From: Nitrospira sp. CG24E
GTDB lineage: Bacteria; Nitrospirota; Nitrospiria; Nitrospirales; Nitrospiraceae
Direction: 5' to 3'
DNA length: 39,555 bases
NCBI GenBank assembly: GCA_002869895.2
Contig: NEWP02000005.1
Coordinates: 43,921-83,475 of the forward strand
Under the pieces are notes generated by a model that was not told where the DNA came from, searched no databases, and was given only the letters and a program-made list of their open reading frames with translations. Every line of letters starts with the position of its first letter. Positions within the stretch are counted from its first letter, which is position 1. Made by a program: the position numbers and the translations under genes. Positions 7,483-15,660 of this stretch are shown here, one piece after another.

Positions 7483-7607
7483 CAGGCTGTTGAGAAAGTC
7501 CGCCAGCTTTGTTCTCGCGTCGCTCAGAGGCTCAACATACGGCACAGAGTATGCCTCGCCTCTTCGCTCGCTGCGGCCGCGCTGGACGGCCTTTCTGAAC
7601 AACCTGC
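7482..7607 (+). repeat. inverted-repeat (MITE-like) element, copy A
   Basis: The 126-base element begins at the last base of the PiT stop codon. Its ends are imperfect inverted repeats of about 26 bases: GCAGGCTGTTGAGAAAG at the left pairs with CTTTCTGAACAACCTGC at the right, and TCCGCCAGC with GCTGGACGG. Inner blocks CAGAGGCTCAAC and CTCGCCTCTTC-CTCGCTGCGGCC recur in copy B at 34735. It has no coding capacity beyond short spurious frames. It could fold as a long hairpin at the mRNA 3' end. I know of no characterised family to assign it to. Confidence 0.8.
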
Positions 7608-7774
7608 AAGCATCAAGCCCTTGCGTTTCGGTCATGTTCACGAGAAAACCAGGGAAATACTCCATTTCGGGTGCGTGTAAGCGTCGGGCCGGGCTCAAAA
7701 TTACGTCTGGCGATGACAGATAATAGTACTTGAATGTCCCTGTTCTGCCTCCTCCATTTCTTGATGTGAAATGG
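7608..7774. other. intergenic stretch between repeat A and the toxin promoter
   Basis: I see no gene here. A minus-strand frame runs through it and repeat A, but its predicted protein has no recognisable domain, has no ribosome-binding site, and continues antisense into the PiT gene. Confidence 0.4.
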
Positions 7775-7822
7775 TTGTATTCGAGCAGTAGCCGCTTGTA
7801 TACTAGTACGTCATTGGCGTAC
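7775..7822 (+). promoter_or_regulatory. higBA promoter with small inverted repeat
   Basis: TTGTAT (7775-7780) and TATACT (7799-7804) are spaced 18 bases apart just upstream of the toxin gene. Directly after the -10, GTACG (7806-7810) and CGTAC (7818-7822) form an inverted repeat over the expected transcription start. This is a sensible place for autoregulation by the antitoxin or the toxin-antitoxin complex. Confidence 0.55.
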
Positions 7823-7830
7823 CATGCCGC

Positions 7831-8148
7831 ATGCGTTTTATCGAGACCCCGGCGTTTACCACCGCACTTTGGCGACACCTAGACGATGAGACCTATCGGG
7901 CGCTCCAGCTGGCACTGTTGCTCCGCCCTACTCAAGGGCCTCTCATTCAGGGAGGAGCAGGGATTCGGAAACTTCGGTGGGCGAGGCCGAGCAGGGGGAA
8001 ACGAGGCGGCATCCGCCTGATCTACTACTGGGAACCGGAAATGGAGACCTTTTATATGCTGTATCTCTACGCAAAGAACCAGCAGGGCGACTTGACGTCG
8101 GCACAACTCAAGGTTCTGGCGAAGTTCGTTCGGGAGGAGTTGAAATGA
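7831..8148 (+). CDS. RelE/HigB-2-like toxin of a type II toxin-antitoxin pair
   Basis: The 105-residue protein belongs to the RelE/HigB superfamily of ribosome-dependent mRNA interferases. Visible hallmarks are the central basic beta strands IRKLRWARPSRGKRGGIRLIYYW, then FYMLYLYAKNQQGDLTSAQL and a C-terminal helix LAKFVREEL, which matches HigB-2/YgjN-type toxins. The toxin precedes the antitoxin, the order typical of higBA. Its TGA overlaps the antitoxin ATG (ATGA), so the two are translationally coupled. The neighbouring repeat element and AT-richer flanks suggest acquired DNA. Activity is inferred from family membership. Confidence 0.85.
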   Translation: MRFIETPAFTTALWRHLDDETYRALQLALLLRPTQGPLIQGGAGIRKLRWARPSRGKRGGIRLIYYWEPEMETFYMLYLYAKNQQGDLTSAQLKVLAKFVREELK

Positions 8149-8471
8149 AAGACGCAGCATTTCAGGAGTTGCTAACCAGCATCAAGCAGGCAGGGCGGAT
8201 TCGCCGCGGTATGCTCAAGCCGGCTCGAGTCACCACATTTCGCCCGGCGGATGTGAAAAGTGTTCGCGAGAAGCTAAAGGCGTCGCAGTCGGAATTTGCG
8301 CTAATGATCGGCGTCAGCGTGGCGACACTGCGCAACTGGGAACAGGGCAGGCGCACACCCGACGGTCCAGCCTTGGCGCTCCTTCGTGTTGCAGCGCGAA
8401 ATCCTCGCGCGGTGGCCGAAGCTCTGCACGGGAACCACGCAAAGGAGCGGCATAGCTTGCGCGGCTCATAG
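8145..8471 (+). CDS. HigA-like helix-turn-helix antitoxin
   Basis: The 108-residue protein has a Cro/C1-type helix-turn-helix (LKASQSEFALMIGVSVATLRNWEQGRRTP, about residues 46-74), which would bind the operator upstream of the toxin gene. The N-terminal half (QELLTSIKQAGRIRRGMLKP) is the kind of region that wraps the cognate toxin in HigA-2-type antitoxins. The start is taken at the ATG overlapping the toxin stop, with GGGAGGAG upstream. A longer in-frame reading through the toxin gene is disregarded. Confidence 0.87.
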   Translation: MKDAAFQELLTSIKQAGRIRRGMLKPARVTTFRPADVKSVREKLKASQSEFALMIGVSVATLRNWEQGRRTPDGPALALLRVAARNPRAVAEALHGNHAKERHSLRGS

Positions 8472-8513
8472 CTGCCATTCATCCCCGCTCTTCCGAGCGG
8501 GGCATTCTGGCAG
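8472..8513 (+). terminator. two-tier hairpin downstream of the antitoxin gene
   Basis: Starting at the base after the antitoxin stop, CTGCCA pairs with TGGCAG (outer stem), and CCCCGCTC pairs with GAGCGGGG around a TTCC loop (inner stem, 8483-8502). There is no long T run after it, so it may be an mRNA-stabilising or weak terminator hairpin. Confidence 0.6.
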
Positions 8514-8848
8514 ATCTTGGTAAAGCAATTTCTGAGCCAATTATGTGCAAAAGAATATGATGGCCAAAACCTATCAATATCTTAGAGTCTTATACTTCTC
8601 GTCTACCTCTTGCAACTTCCAACCGCAACTGAATTAGACCTCTACAATCACATAAAAGGCAGGATATTGCTAGAAATGTGCGATTTTCGTCAATGAGATC
8701 TGTCGGCTCTTACGATGGATTAGAATGAGGCACTGTCAATTGGCACCTCTCATCAACATCGAAAAGACCAACCAAATGTGGCATGAGTCTCATTGACAGG
8801 CTTTTGCCCCCTCACATATGATAGTGAGTCAACTAAAGAGGCCATGGA
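8514..8848. promoter_or_regulatory. AT-richer intergenic region with a strong sigma-70-type promoter
   Basis: No gene is seen in most of this region, which is richer in A+T than its surroundings. At its right end TTGACA (8793-8798) and TATGAT (8817-8822), 18 bases apart, form a near-consensus plus-strand promoter that would drive the rhodanese gene starting at 8849, with a leader of about 20 bases containing AGAGG. Confidence 0.7.
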
Positions 8849-9169
8849 ATGGGATTTGTCATTTCCCCCAAAGAACTAAAAACGAGACTCGATAAGGGTG
8901 ACAGGCTAGTCCTGGTAGATGTGCGTGAAAACTGGGAGTATTCCCTTGCAAAAATAGATGGCTCAGTCCTCATTCCCCTTGGAACACTGCCTCAATCGCT
9001 TGCTCAATTGAATCGTGACTCGGAGATCATCGCCATCTGCCACCATGGCATGAGAAGCGCTGACGCAACAAACTTTCTCCTTCAGCAGGGGTTCCAAAAT
9101 GTAAAGAACTTAGTGGGGGGAATCGATGCGTGGTCGACTCAGGTCGATGGGGCAGTTCCACGATACTAA
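8849..9169 (+). CDS. single-domain rhodanese-like sulfurtransferase
   Basis: The 106-residue protein has the rhodanese fold markers VLVDVRENWEYSLAKIDGSVLIPLG and the active-site loop CHHGMRS. In this loop Cys would carry a persulfide when moving sulfur from donors such as thiosulfate. HHGMRS loops are common in GlpE- and MoeB-associated rhodaneses. No signal peptide is seen, so it is likely cytoplasmic. It is an apparently single-gene unit behind its own strong promoter. The actual sulfur donor and acceptor are unknown. Confidence 0.9.
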   Translation: MGFVISPKELKTRLDKGDRLVLVDVRENWEYSLAKIDGSVLIPLGTLPQSLAQLNRDSEIIAICHHGMRSADATNFLLQQGFQNVKNLVGGIDAWSTQVDGAVPRY

Positions 9170-9227
9170 CCAAGTCCCACCAGCCCGATTACAGCCCACT
9201 TCCCCTATCTAAACAGCACAGTCTGCC

Positions 9228-10151
9228 CTAGCCCATGCGCTCACGGAAATAGTCGACAGTACGTTTGAGCCCTTCGCTCAGTTCAGTTTTTGGATCCCAG
9301 GATAATTCTTGTCGGAGCTTGTTTGAATCAATCACGCTACGCGCCTGTTCGCCGCTCTTGGCTGGTCCATGAACCTCTTTACATATCGAACCGGTATGGG
9401 CGATTAAAATCCTCAGCAAATCGTTGATTGAAGTCTCTTCTCCCGTCCCAACATTATACGTACCTTGCACTTCCTGACCCATCACCGCGAGATTAGCCTC
9501 AACGACATCTTCAACATACACGAAGTCTCGCGTTTGCCGACCATTCCCGTTGACGATGGCTTGCTCGTTATTCAGTAACTTCTGAATGAAGATCGCGACC
9601 ACACCGGCCTCTCCATCGGGATCCTGACGCGGGCCATAGACATTGGCATAGCGCAGATTCACCATTTGCAGCCCACTCACTCGTTGATAGTAGGACAGAT
9701 ATTGCTCCCCGCACAATTTGCTGATGCCATAAGGCGAGAGTGGCCGCGTGATATGGGTCTCGGGGGCTGGATAGATCTCCTGCTCACCGTAGATAGCCCC
9801 ACCGGAAGAAGAGAACACCACCTTCCGGACACCATGCCTGACTGCTTGCTGCAGCATGTTCAGCATTCCAAGAACATTTATCTGGGCATCGAAGATGGGA
9901 TCCTCCACAGATTTTCGGACGTCCATCTGTGCAGCAAGATGCATGACCATATGAGGCCGTTCGTTGCGAAACACCCGTTCGAGTCGCCAACTTTGAATAT
10001 CCAGTTTGTAGAAACGAGCCGCGCGATTGAGATTTCGCCGCTTCCCCGTGGACAGATTGTCCACAACAACGACCTCATGCCCTTCCTGGGCAAGACGATC
10101 GACCAAATGCGATCCAATGAAACCGGCGCCTCCCGTCACAAGTACCTTCAT
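9228..10151 (-). CDS. NAD-dependent epimerase/dehydratase (UDP-glucose 4-epimerase-like)
   Basis: The 307-residue extended short-chain dehydrogenase has the N-terminal NAD motif TGGAGFIG (6-13), the catalytic Tyr141-x3-Lys145 (SPYGISK) and Ser114-Ser116. The sequence DNLSTGKRRNL after the second beta strand and the RDFVYVEDV motif are typical of GalE-type sugar-nucleotide epimerases. It should act in the cytoplasm on nucleotide sugars for envelope polysaccharide. The exact substrate (UDP-Glc, UDP-GlcNAc or UDP-GlcA) is open. The start at 10151 begins right at the Rossmann strand (MKVLVTGG); an ATG at 10163 would add four residues. Confidence 0.88.
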   Translation of the reverse strand: MKVLVTGGAGFIGSHLVDRLAQEGHEVVVVDNLSTGKRRNLNRAARFYKLDIQSWRLERVFRNERPHMVMHLAAQMDVRKSVEDPIFDAQINVLGMLNMLQQAVRHGVRKVVFSSSGGAIYGEQEIYPAPETHITRPLSPYGISKLCGEQYLSYYQRVSGLQMVNLRYANVYGPRQDPDGEAGVVAIFIQKLLNNEQAIVNGNGRQTRDFVYVEDVVEANLAVMGQEVQGTYNVGTGEETSINDLLRILIAHTGSICKEVHGPAKSGEQARSVIDSNKLRQELSWDPKTELSEGLKRTVDYFRERMG

Positions 10152-10205
10152 GCAAGACCCCATTGCCTATGAGTCTGTTTCATCATCTATCCACCGCCCA
10201 CCCAA

Positions 10206-10964
10206 TCACGTCGCTATTGTTCGCGCAAAACCAACAAGAATCTCCCGATTTCCTTTTCGCCCTATCACCGGAGAATCAAGCACCCCTTTCAACTGAAGTC
10301 CCAAATGAGCGGCACAGGCAACGATCTTCTCAGTCACCGCCTCGCGCTGCGCATCATCGCGCACGATTCCCCCCCGCCCCACTTGACCCTTTCCAACTTC
10401 AAACTGCGGTTTCACTAACGCCACGACCATTGCAGGGCTATTGAGTAAGTGGACGACTGGGGGCAACACCAGGGTCAGAGAGATAAATGAAACATCAATT
10501 ACCGCCAAGTCGATCGGCTCAGGAACCACTGCTCGGTCAACATACCGGATATTGGTCCGTTCGAGCAAGACAACACGAGAATCTTGGCGAAGCCTCCATT
10601 CAAATTGTCCATAGCCCACATCGATGGCATAGATGCGGCTAGCCCCTCGCTGCAACAGACAGTCGGTAAATCCACCGGTCGAACACCCAACATCCAATCC
10701 GATTGCCCCTCTTGGTTCGATGTGAAAGGCCTCAAGAGCCGCAGCCAGTTTGTCACCCGATCGACTGACAAAAGTCGCTGGTCGCACGACTTCGATGCGC
10801 ACATCCGGCAACACCATCTTCGCAGGTTTATCGACCATGACTCCGTCAACCGAAACTCCACCAGCCAGAATCGTTCTGGCTGCAGCCTCCCGACTGGGCA
10901 CCAGACCCTGAGCCACAAGCACAAGATCCAGCCGCTCTTTGTAAACACGCGAGGGGGAGGCCAT
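10206..10964 (-). CDS. tlyA: TlyA-family rRNA 2'-O-methyltransferase / hemolysin A homolog
   Basis: The 252-residue protein has an N-terminal S4 RNA-binding domain (KERLDLVLVAQGLVPSREAAARTILAGGVSVDG) followed by an FtsJ-like SAM-methyltransferase domain (GLDVGCSTGGFTDCLLQRGA, then KPQFEVGKGQ). TlyA methylates ribose 2'-OH groups in 16S and 23S rRNA. The length matches the family. It lies on the minus strand in a compact run after xseA and xseB; in several bacteria tlyA also neighbours xseB. No good ribosome-binding site precedes the ATG at 10964, but the N terminus fits family alignments. Confidence 0.93.
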   Translation of the reverse strand: MASPSRVYKERLDLVLVAQGLVPSREAAARTILAGGVSVDGVMVDKPAKMVLPDVRIEVVRPATFVSRSGDKLAAALEAFHIEPRGAIGLDVGCSTGGFTDCLLQRGASRIYAIDVGYGQFEWRLRQDSRVVLLERTNIRYVDRAVVPEPIDLAVIDVSFISLTLVLPPVVHLLNSPAMVVALVKPQFEVGKGQVGRGGIVRDDAQREAVTEKIVACAAHLGLQLKGVLDSPVIGRKGNREILVGFARTIAT

Positions 10965-11026
10965 AGAGAATAGGGGAAACCACTTGTCGGAGTATGGACG
11001 GATATAGCGGTCGGCAGCAGAGGAAC

Positions 11027-11275
11027 CTAGGGGAAAGGTCCATCGGCTTCGTCGTCTAGAGAGTATGCGTGGATTCGTTTCTTCCCGTTCTTGTCTTGCA
11101 CGAGTACTTCTACTTTATGTTCGGCTTCTTCTAGAATCTTGAGACAATTCTTCGAGAGACGAATGCCTTCCTCGAAAATCTTGAGAGATTCATCTAGCGG
11201 AAGATCGTTTTTTTCCAGTTCGCCAACGATGGCTTCCAGACGCGCCATCGCCGTTTCAAACTTAACTGCTGCCAC
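11027..11275 (-). CDS. xseB: exodeoxyribonuclease VII small subunit
   Basis: The 82-residue helical protein has the XseB core FETAMARLEAIVGELEKNDLPLDESLKIFEEGIRLSKNC. The small subunit binds in several copies to XseA to form exonuclease VII, which degrades single-stranded DNA from both ends. It follows xseA on the same strand with a 56-base gap and precedes tlyA, the usual order. Confidence 0.95.
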   Translation of the reverse strand: MAAVKFETAMARLEAIVGELEKNDLPLDESLKIFEEGIRLSKNCLKILEEAEHKVEVLVQDKNGKKRIHAYSLDDEADGPFP

Positions 11276-11331
11276 AACAGGCCTCGTTAGTAAATGGATA
11301 GGGGCCCATTATACTCAACCGTATCTGGATT

Positions 11332-12780
11332 TCAAACTGAGGAATCGTCGAGCACACGCGTAACTATGCAATTCAATCGCCCGCTGGCCAATTGAGCCTC
11401 CAGTTCCTGTCCAACCTCGACATCCTTGGCTCGATGGAGAACTCGACCGGACGGGGTCGTGTGAAGAATGCTGTAGCCACGTCCAAGAATCGCCAAGGGA
11501 CTTAGGCTATTGATCTGCGCCAGCGTCGCATGAACCCGGTGACGATGCTGTGCCAATATCACACCCATTTGCCCATCAAGGCGCTTTGAGAATTGCGGGA
11601 TAGTCGCCAGCCCCTGCTTGATCGCGAGAATAGGGTTGAGATGGGATAGATCGCCCTGCACCTCGTGAACCTGTTCACGCCAGGACCTAAGCAATTGTTG
11701 GACCATCTTGTGCAATCGATCGACCGTATCATCCGTTCGTTGTGCCGATTCCTGGAGGCGGAAGCGTATATCGACCACCTCTCGAATGTCGGCATCGAGT
11801 CGCTGTCGCTCGGAAGCACAGCGCCGGATCATCACCTGTCCCATACGAACCTTCAGTTCCCGCAATCGATCGAGGATCTCAGCCAATACTGGAACCACAA
11901 CCTCCGCTGCAGCCGACGGCGTCGGCGCTCGGAAATCGGCGACGAAATCGGCAAGCGTTATATCTATTTCATGACCGATGGCCGACACCACAGGCACATG
12001 GGAAGCCGCAATGGCGCGCACCACAATTTCCTCGTTGAAACTCCAAAGATCTTCCGACGACCCTCCACCTCGCCCGACAATGATAACATCCACCGAACTT
12101 AATCCATTCAAGGCAATCAGCGCTTCGGCGATTTGGCGTCCGGCATGCTCCCCCTGAACTTGAACCGGGACGATAACAATATGGAGCGCCGGCCATCGAC
12201 GCCTCAGAACAGCCAGGATATCCCGAATGGCTGCCCCGGTCAGTGATGTGACGACACCCACCCTCCGAGGAAATGCAGGAATCGGCTTCTTTCTATCTTG
12301 ATCGAATAGCCCCTCCGCCGCCAATCGTTCTTTCAACTGTTCAAATGCCAGCTGCAGCGCGCCGATCCCCTTCGGCTCTACCGCATCGAGCACGATCTGA
12401 TATTCTCCGCGCGGTTCATAGACCGTGAGCCGCCCTCGGACGATAACTTGTAGCCCTTCTTGCAGCGCAAAATGCAGCCGAATCGCGCTGGATCGGAACA
12501 GCACCGCGCGAATCTGGCTCGTTTTATCCTTGAGCGTGCAATAGACATGTCCCGACGCAGGAGCGCGGATATTGGAGAGCTCGCCTTCCAGCCAAATGTC
12601 GGAGAATTGTTCTTCGATGGAGCTACGAAGCAGACCGGTTAACTCCGAAACCGTTATAATCCGTTTCGGAGGAATGGTCTGAGAGAAGGAGGCAGGGAAA
12701 CCGAGAGAGCTCGTGGCAAGTTCTCCTTTAATCGATGATTCGGATGCGTTCGATCGACAATGCTTTGCCAAGTCGCGCAT
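11332..12780 (-). CDS. xseA: exodeoxyribonuclease VII large subunit
   Basis: The protein (about 482 residues) has the N-terminal OB-fold (ITVSELTGLL, then WLEGELSNIRAPASGHVYCTLKD), the catalytic block VGRGGGSSEDLWSFNEE and SAIGHEIDITLADFVADFRAPTPSAAAE, then a long coiled-coil region. It is the catalytic subunit of exonuclease VII. The start is uncertain. The ATG at 12780 overlaps the end of the upstream ymdB by about 50 bases and has no clear ribosome-binding site, while AAAGGAG near 12725 suggests a later, non-ATG start. Conserved residues begin near ITVSELT, so all options keep the full domain. Confidence 0.92.
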   Translation of the reverse strand: MRDLAKHCRSNASESSIKGELATSSLGFPASFSQTIPPKRIITVSELTGLLRSSIEEQFSDIWLEGELSNIRAPASGHVYCTLKDKTSQIRAVLFRSSAIRLHFALQEGLQVIVRGRLTVYEPRGEYQIVLDAVEPKGIGALQLAFEQLKERLAAEGLFDQDRKKPIPAFPRRVGVVTSLTGAAIRDILAVLRRRWPALHIVIVPVQVQGEHAGRQIAEALIALNGLSSVDVIIVGRGGGSSEDLWSFNEEIVVRAIAASHVPVVSAIGHEIDITLADFVADFRAPTPSAAAEVVVPVLAEILDRLRELKVRMGQVMIRRCASERQRLDADIREVVDIRFRLQESAQRTDDTVDRLHKMVQQLLRSWREQVHEVQGDLSHLNPILAIKQGLATIPQFSKRLDGQMGVILAQHRHRVHATLAQINSLSPLAILGRGYSILHTTPSGRVLHRAKDVEVGQELEAQLASGRLNCIVTRVLDDSSV

Positions 12781-13507
12781 CAAGTTCGAGCAGCACCGCG
12801 CAGAACACGGAAGGACCGGAGGCCACTTCAAAGCGCCGTGGCATCCCAGTCAGGAATTTTTCGATCGCCAGCTCTTTCTTCACTCCGATCACGGAATGGA
12901 GCGGGCCGGTCATCCCGATATCCGTCAGATAGGCAGTCCCCTTTGGTAGAATCTGATCATCGGCTGTTTGCACATGAGTATGGGTACCGACCACAGCCAC
13001 AACTTCACCATCCAAGTAGTGCCCCATCGCCATTTTTTCTGACGTCGCTTCCGCATGCATGTCAACGATCACGGCAGCCGTCCGCTTTTTCAGCGCAGCT
13101 AATTCCTTCTTGGCCGTCTGAAACGGGCAATCCAACGTCGGCATATATGCGCGCCCCATCAATTGGAGGATGCCTAGCTGCTCCCCACCGGCGGATTCGA
13201 CCACTACGCTCCCTTGACCAGGAACGCCAACCGGATAGTTAGCCGGACGAAGGAGACGCGGCTCTCGTGGAAAATAGTCGAGGATTTCTTTCTTGTCCCA
13301 CGCATGATTCCCGGTGGTAATCACCGCGAGGCCGAGGTCGAACAATTCTTCTGCCAACTCCGGCGTAATCCCAAACCCGCCGGCCGCGTTCTCTCCATTC
13401 CCGATCACAATGTCGATCTGCCGTTGACCTACCAGCCGGGGAACAGCCCTGGCTAACGCGCGACGCCCAGGCTCTCCAAAGATATCTCCAATGAAGAGAA
13501 CCTTCAC
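12728..13507 (-). CDS. ymdB: YmdB/TIGR00282-family metallophosphoesterase
   Basis: The 259-residue protein has the metal-binding series of the family: GDIFGEPGR, GNGENAAGG, TTGNHAWD, DMHAEATSEK and GTHTHVQTAD. The family hydrolyses 2',3'-cyclic nucleotides and in Bacillus affects biofilm and motility gene expression. The GTG start overlaps the rny stop (GTGA), which indicates translational coupling; rny-ymdB adjacency is conserved in many phyla. The product is likely cytoplasmic and may process RNA-decay products generated by RNase Y, which is a contextual inference. Confidence 0.93.
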   Translation of the reverse strand: MKVLFIGDIFGEPGRRALARAVPRLVGQRQIDIVIGNGENAAGGFGITPELAEELFDLGLAVITTGNHAWDKKEILDYFPREPRLLRPANYPVGVPGQGSVVVESAGGEQLGILQLMGRAYMPTLDCPFQTAKKELAALKKRTAAVIVDMHAEATSEKMAMGHYLDGEVVAVVGTHTHVQTADDQILPKGTAYLTDIGMTGPLHSVIGVKKELAIEKFLTGMPRRFEVASGPSVFCAVLLELDARLGKALSIERIRIID

Positions 13508-15072
13508 TTAGCATACTCCACATACCGGCTTTCTCGAATGACGGTCACTCTGATCGTGCCGGGATAGGTCAGCTCCTGCTCAATCTTCTTCGCCAGATCC
13601 CGAGACAGTTGGAACGACTCGGCATCGGTGATGTCTTCCTGTCGTACGATGACGCGAATTTCTCGGCCCGCTTGAATAGCATAGGCCTTCTGCACCCCTT
13701 TGATGGTCGTGGCGAGCGACTCTAATTTCTCCAGCCGTTTCACGTAGGTCTCCAAGGCTTCCCGTCTGGCTCCAGGCCTGGCAGCAGATAACGCTTCAGC
13801 CGCAGCAACCAAGACTGATTCGGGACAGATCGGCTCCACCTGTTCATGATGCCCCGCAATGGCATTCACAATCTTGTCGCTTTCGCCGTACTTCTTGGCG
13901 ATCTCGGCTCCCAGCATGGCATGCGGGCCTTCTTCCTCGTGACTGACGGCTTTCCCGATGTCGTGCAGCAATGCGCCTCTTCTCGCCAACCTCACATCGA
14001 GCCCAAGCTCCGAAGCCATAATGCCGCAAATGTATGCCGCTTCACGCGAATGATAGAGATTGTTTTGTCCATAGCTGGTCCGGTACTTGAGCCGACCGAG
14101 CACCTTGATCAACTCCGGGTGAAAATCCGATAACCCCAGCTCAAAAATGATTTTCTCGGCCTCGTCATACATGAGCTTATCGATATCGACTTTGACTTTC
14201 TCCACAATCTCTTCGATCCTCGTCGGATGGATGCGCCCATCATGCATCAACCGTTCAAGCGAGACCTTGGCGATCTCACGGCGCAATGGGTCGAAGCCCG
14301 ACACGATAACAGCCTCGGGGGTCTCATCGATAATCAGATCGATGCCGGTTGCGGCTTCAATCGCACGGATATTGCGCCCTTCCCGTCCGATGATTCGACC
14401 CTTCATCGCGTCATTCGGAATCGGCACGACAGAAATCGTCGATTCGGAAACGTAATCACGCACGACCCGTTGAATCGAACTGGTAATAATTTCACGCGCT
14501 TCCCGTTCTGCATTCTCCCGCGCCTCTTCTAGCGTCCGCTTCGCATGCCCAACGGCTTCCAACCGCGCCTGGCTCTCCATCTCTTGGATGAGCTGTTTCT
14601 TCGCCTCATCTGCCGTCATCCCCGCAACTCGCTCCAACGCCTCACGATGCTCCTTCTCCACCCGAGTACAGGCCGCCTCCTTGGTCACCAGCTTTTCTTC
14701 ACGTTTCAACAGATCCAGCTCCCGCTTCTGAACCTCCGTATCCCGCTTATCCACCACACCGATTCGTTTCTCAAGAGCTTCATCCCGTTGGATCACACGC
14801 TTTTCTGCGACAGAGAGCTCTGCCATTTTGGCCTTTTGCTCTTTTTCAATTTCCGCCTTCGACTGGAGCAAAAGGTCTTTTGCTTCTAGCTTGGCTTCTT
14901 TGACGATATTCTCCGCTTCTCGCTGAGCGTTCTGCGCAGCCTGGTGTACCTGCTCCTCTTCCTGCGCCCTCTTCGCAGCACCCGATGAGCGACGAATCAG
15001 CTCAAAGATCCCGATACCGAGCAGCCCTCCAACGAGTCCTGTCAATAGATAGGCAATAATTGAGGTTGACAT
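13504..15072 (-). CDS. rny: ribonuclease Y
   Basis: The 522-residue endoribonuclease has an N-terminal membrane helix (about 5-24), a long charged coiled coil (about 35-200), a KH domain (GRIIGREGRNIRAIEAATGIDLIIDETP) and an HD domain (LLHDIGKAV, then EEEGPHAMLG). The full domain order matches RNase Y, which starts bulk mRNA decay at the membrane in bacteria lacking RNase E. The start at 15072 is preceded by an unusual run of 12 G on the coding strand, five bases before the ATG, serving as the only ribosome-binding sequence. The stop overlaps ymdB. Confidence 0.95.
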   Translation of the reverse strand: MSTSIIAYLLTGLVGGLLGIGIFELIRRSSGAAKRAQEEEQVHQAAQNAQREAENIVKEAKLEAKDLLLQSKAEIEKEQKAKMAELSVAEKRVIQRDEALEKRIGVVDKRDTEVQKRELDLLKREEKLVTKEAACTRVEKEHREALERVAGMTADEAKKQLIQEMESQARLEAVGHAKRTLEEARENAEREAREIITSSIQRVVRDYVSESTISVVPIPNDAMKGRIIGREGRNIRAIEAATGIDLIIDETPEAVIVSGFDPLRREIAKVSLERLMHDGRIHPTRIEEIVEKVKVDIDKLMYDEAEKIIFELGLSDFHPELIKVLGRLKYRTSYGQNNLYHSREAAYICGIMASELGLDVRLARRGALLHDIGKAVSHEEEGPHAMLGAEIAKKYGESDKIVNAIAGHHEQVEPICPESVLVAAAEALSAARPGARREALETYVKRLEKLESLATTIKGVQKAYAIQAGREIRVIVRQEDITDAESFQLSRDLAKKIEQELTYPGTIRVTVIRESRYVEYAK

Positions 15073-15077
15073 TTGAA

Positions 15078-15089
15078 CCCCCCCCCCCC
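15078..15089 (-). promoter_or_regulatory. 12-base G tract acting as the rny ribosome-binding region
   Basis: On the coding (minus) strand twelve consecutive G lie five bases before the rny ATG. No ordinary GGAGG is seen, so this tract must provide any anti-Shine-Dalgarno pairing. Homopolymers this long are prone to length change. Confidence 0.6.
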
Positions 15090-15546
15090 TCTTACAGTCG
15101 CGAGACGAGAAGAATTCCGCTTCCCTAACTCGGCTGAGACAAAGTCATTAGACGGTCCCGAATGAGAAGGGAGGCAGTGGAAAGATAAGGACAGGAAAAA
15201 AGAAGAAGGCAGCCAGAAACGCGGTCTACTGACTTACTCCGAGAATGGTCTCCACGGGGATGGACGGTTTGATGGATTGAGATGACGAATACGTCCTGTG
15301 TGGGACAGATCCCTTGATGTCCATCTGCGTCGGAGCGCCCTCTTGTGCATGAGATCGCTCTGTGCATGAACCGGAATCGGCTGCTGGCCGTTTCCGGAAA
15401 TCATACTCCGTGACGGCAGCAGAAACTCCACGATCTTACCCAACGTTTCCAATAAGTTATGCATGAGGTGGACGAACCCCTGTGCACAGTCTAATTGCCT
15501 CAATTTCGCCAGCATCAAAAACCCACATCCATTCCGCAGTGACTGC

Positions 15547-15577
15547 GTTATACTCTCGGATTATGTAACCGGTTCAA
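15547..15577 (-). promoter_or_regulatory. candidate promoter for the rny leader
   Basis: On the minus strand TTGAAC (15577-15572) and TATAAC (15552-15547) are 19 bases apart. Transcription would begin near 15540 and run about 470 bases before rny. The spacing is on the long side. Confidence 0.4.
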
Positions 15578-15641
15578 GCGCCACCTAGTTGTGTCCCCAT
15601 CGTAGTATCCACTACGTCCCGATATATGCGTGTTACGATAA

Positions 15642-15660
15642 CAAAGGGGGATGCCCTTTG
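15642..15660 (-). terminator. terminator downstream of zapBA
   Basis: CAAAGGG and CCCTTTG form a seven-pair stem shortly after the zapA stop, followed on the minus strand by TTAT. It is a plausible, modest intrinsic terminator. Confidence 0.55.

Noticed and set aside
7288-7878. Minus-strand 196-codon open frame over the PiT end, repeat A and the toxin start
   Set aside because: It has no domain, no start signal, and crosses three unrelated features.
15240-15540. Definite 6S RNA call next to zapA
   Set aside because: The location is suggestive, but I could not trace a closing stem with a central bubble of the right size by eye; it is kept only as a hypothesis.
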